This document shows, one piece after another, positions 19,740-21,193 of a DNA stretch of 21,193 nucleotides. The stretch's first letter is position 1. Every line of letters begins with the position of its first letter. The position numbers and the translations under genes were made by a program. This stretch comes from Silene noctiflora (Eukaryota > Streptophyta > Magnoliopsida > Caryophyllales > Caryophyllaceae): positions 19,787-40,979 of the forward strand of contig VHZZ01001812.1 in NCBI GenBank assembly GCA_009801015.1. Reading direction: 5' to 3'. The notes under the pieces are model-generated. The model was not told the origin of the DNA. It did no database searches and was given only the letters and a program-made list of their open reading frames with translations.

Positions 19740-20030
19740 TATATAAAACAGAAACCAATCAAGACTTCACAAAAATTTTGTTGGGCATTATTTCCGCAAT
19801 TCACCATACCTAATTACCTATCCTATAATGCATAGCGACTAATTAGAAAGGATCTTCTACCTCCGCATTCTTCTTCATCCCAAACCCTATTATTCGCCTT
19901 CGTTACCTTTCACCTTTCCCACTAATCTGCTCCTACGACTCTTCTTTTCATTTTTCGACAATCCAAATAAAGAACATCAAAATTGGGAACAAATTTAATA
20001 GTGCAAAGTTAGAGGTTTAAGTTATTGATC
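19740..20030 (+). promoter_or_regulatory. Candidate promoter and 5' leader of a plus-strand gene beyond the window
   Basis: TATATAAAA (19740-19748) is followed after about 110 bp by a C/T-rich, leader-like tract (CTTCTACCTCCGCATTCTTC and onward, 19855-19960). That tract contains a telo-box AAACCCTA (19882-19889), a motif known near the start of many plant genes. No long frame follows before the window ends, so coding exons would lie beyond a 5'UTR intron. This is inference only. Confidence 0.3.
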
Positions 20031-20352
20031 ATTTACATGGTATTGTTTCATCATCTTTACATAATTATTTGAATAGTTGGGCTTTCATTAGAGTAGTTTG
20101 CTGGTATTTGCTGACTAAATTATTCTTCCTCGATTTTGAAGGATTCTTGGTCCGATATAATGATGTGCTACTGTATCACAAATTTATATGTTACACTTTG
20201 ATATCATTTCGTTGGTTTTTATTAGATTAAATGTTGCGATGAATATTACCTCTACAATGATTGGATTTTTATTTATGTTGATGCTATTTCGTATTATAAA
20301 AAGGGTTGTCACATCGAGGTAATAGTATTTTTTACGAGGTTTTTACAATACT

Positions 20353-20480
20353 AGGTCTCCCTTAAGATCGACGACATTATCCGTCTTACGATTAAGACGG
20401 GTTAAGTACGTACACAAGTGGTATGATATTTGACCCGTCTTAAATTTAAGACGAACAATGTCGTCTTAAATGATAATCTG
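20353..20480. mobile_element. Foldback MITE, TTAAGACGG family (copy 5)
   Basis: The left end AGGTCTCCCTTAAGATCGAC, continuing to ATTATCCGTCTTACGATTAA, pairs over about 50 bp with the right end read backwards (AGATTATCATTTAAGACGAC continuing to ATTGTTCGTCTTAAATTTAA), both closing with GACGGGT. The loop contains ACAAGTGGTATGATATTTG, shared with copy 1. This is the best-preserved inverted repeat of the group. Confidence 0.75.
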
Positions 20481-21193
20481 TGTTACAACACGCACATACA
20501 CACAAGTACAAGATTTGTGAAGGTGTTATCACCTATTTGGCTATTTATATAGCTTTGGTAATCTCCTGATTCGATTTGTTGCTATTTTTTTTTCGAGTTG
20601 AGTTTAATAGTTAATCATGATTGTTATTTCAAGTTGAGCTTTAGACTTAAATCATGGTTATATCAACTCTGTAATTCATGAGGATGAAACCGTTCTTTTT
20701 TTAACATGATCCTAATTTTTTCAAGAAAGTATTTTCTCCCTCTTTTTTTCATTTGTAAGCAAAATATCATCTTACATTATTTTTATCCCTTTTTATTAAA
20801 GAAGGTCCGGTTTTAAATAGACTAAATGCAAAATAGGGACATTGAAATGAGATAGACTACTTCTTGCTTAATTTATTTAGAATTACTACGGTTGCGTGAC
20901 TACATGAGCGACAATGGCTTGATCATATACGAGAGACAATGGCTGGATTATATTTTTTATTCTGTAGTATTTGATATTACCGAATTATTTTGATGTAATC
21001 CATCTCNAACTACATACAAGTAATATTTTTTATATAGTTATTATGTTCATAAGGCATACTCGCTAAAGAGTTCTCTCTTGTGAATTTTGGCAGATAAAAA
21101 GAAGGCAATGCATTTAAAGGGTAAAAGATATTAAAAATCAAGTTGGTTCCATATCAAATTATCGGCCTATATAACTAATCCATCGTCAAATTT
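20481..21193. other. AT-rich region to the window end, no gene seen
   Basis: It contains a 23-bp imperfect tandem pair (20906-20928 and 20931-20953, GAGCGACAATGGCT / GAGAGACAATGGCT) and one ambiguous base (N at 21007). It might be an intron of a gene starting near 19.8 kb, but nothing in it proves that. Confidence 0.4.

Overview
The window reads as nuclear DNA of a flowering plant, most likely a eudicot. It has spliced genes with GT-AG introns, one plastid-targeted chlorophyll-biosynthesis protein, AT-rich intergenic DNA, and a dense population of plant-type transposons (Copia, LINE, TRIM, Helitron, Stowaway-like and other MITEs, SINE-like). The repeated TTAAGACGG / TTGTGACGG foldback elements resemble short repeats I associate from memory with Caryophyllales; that placement is tentative.

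Layout. 1-4000 is a transposon graveyard: a broken Ty1/Copia pol fragment, a (TA)54 microsatellite, and a minus-strand LINE fragment (end of the endonuclease domain plus the first half of the reverse transcriptase) interrupted by a very young TRIM retrotransposon with an abnormal three-LTR structure. 4166-4534 (+) is a small secreted six-cysteine protein gene of the prolamin-like/ECA1 type. 6180-8090 (-) is the gene for the plastid Ycf54/LCAA protein, a partner of the Mg-protoporphyrin IX monomethyl ester cyclase: three coding exons and a 5'UTR intron. 9430-14570 (-) is a complete nine-exon gene for a plant SCAI protein (DUF3550/UPF0682), reconstructed here as 598 residues; one intron appears to use a GC donor. 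The two minus-strand genes lie head to tail about 1.3 kb apart and no functional link between them is implied. 14.9-21.2 kb is intergenic: a Helitron sitting inside a Stowaway-like MITE, a SINE-like element with a poly(A) tail, at least four foldback MITEs of one family, and near 19.74-20.03 kb a TATA box and pyrimidine-rich leader that may belong to a plus-strand gene beyond the window.

The most unusual object is the TRIM composite at 2435-2856. Both outer ends are the U5 (3') end of the LTR, the U3 end of the 5' LTR is buried inside, and a 5-bp target duplication (CTTAT) flanks the whole. This suggests that a rearranged or self-joined cDNA was integrated as one unit. All exon boundaries were deduced by eye from reading frame, splice consensus and remembered family sequence; no alignment or transcript data were available.
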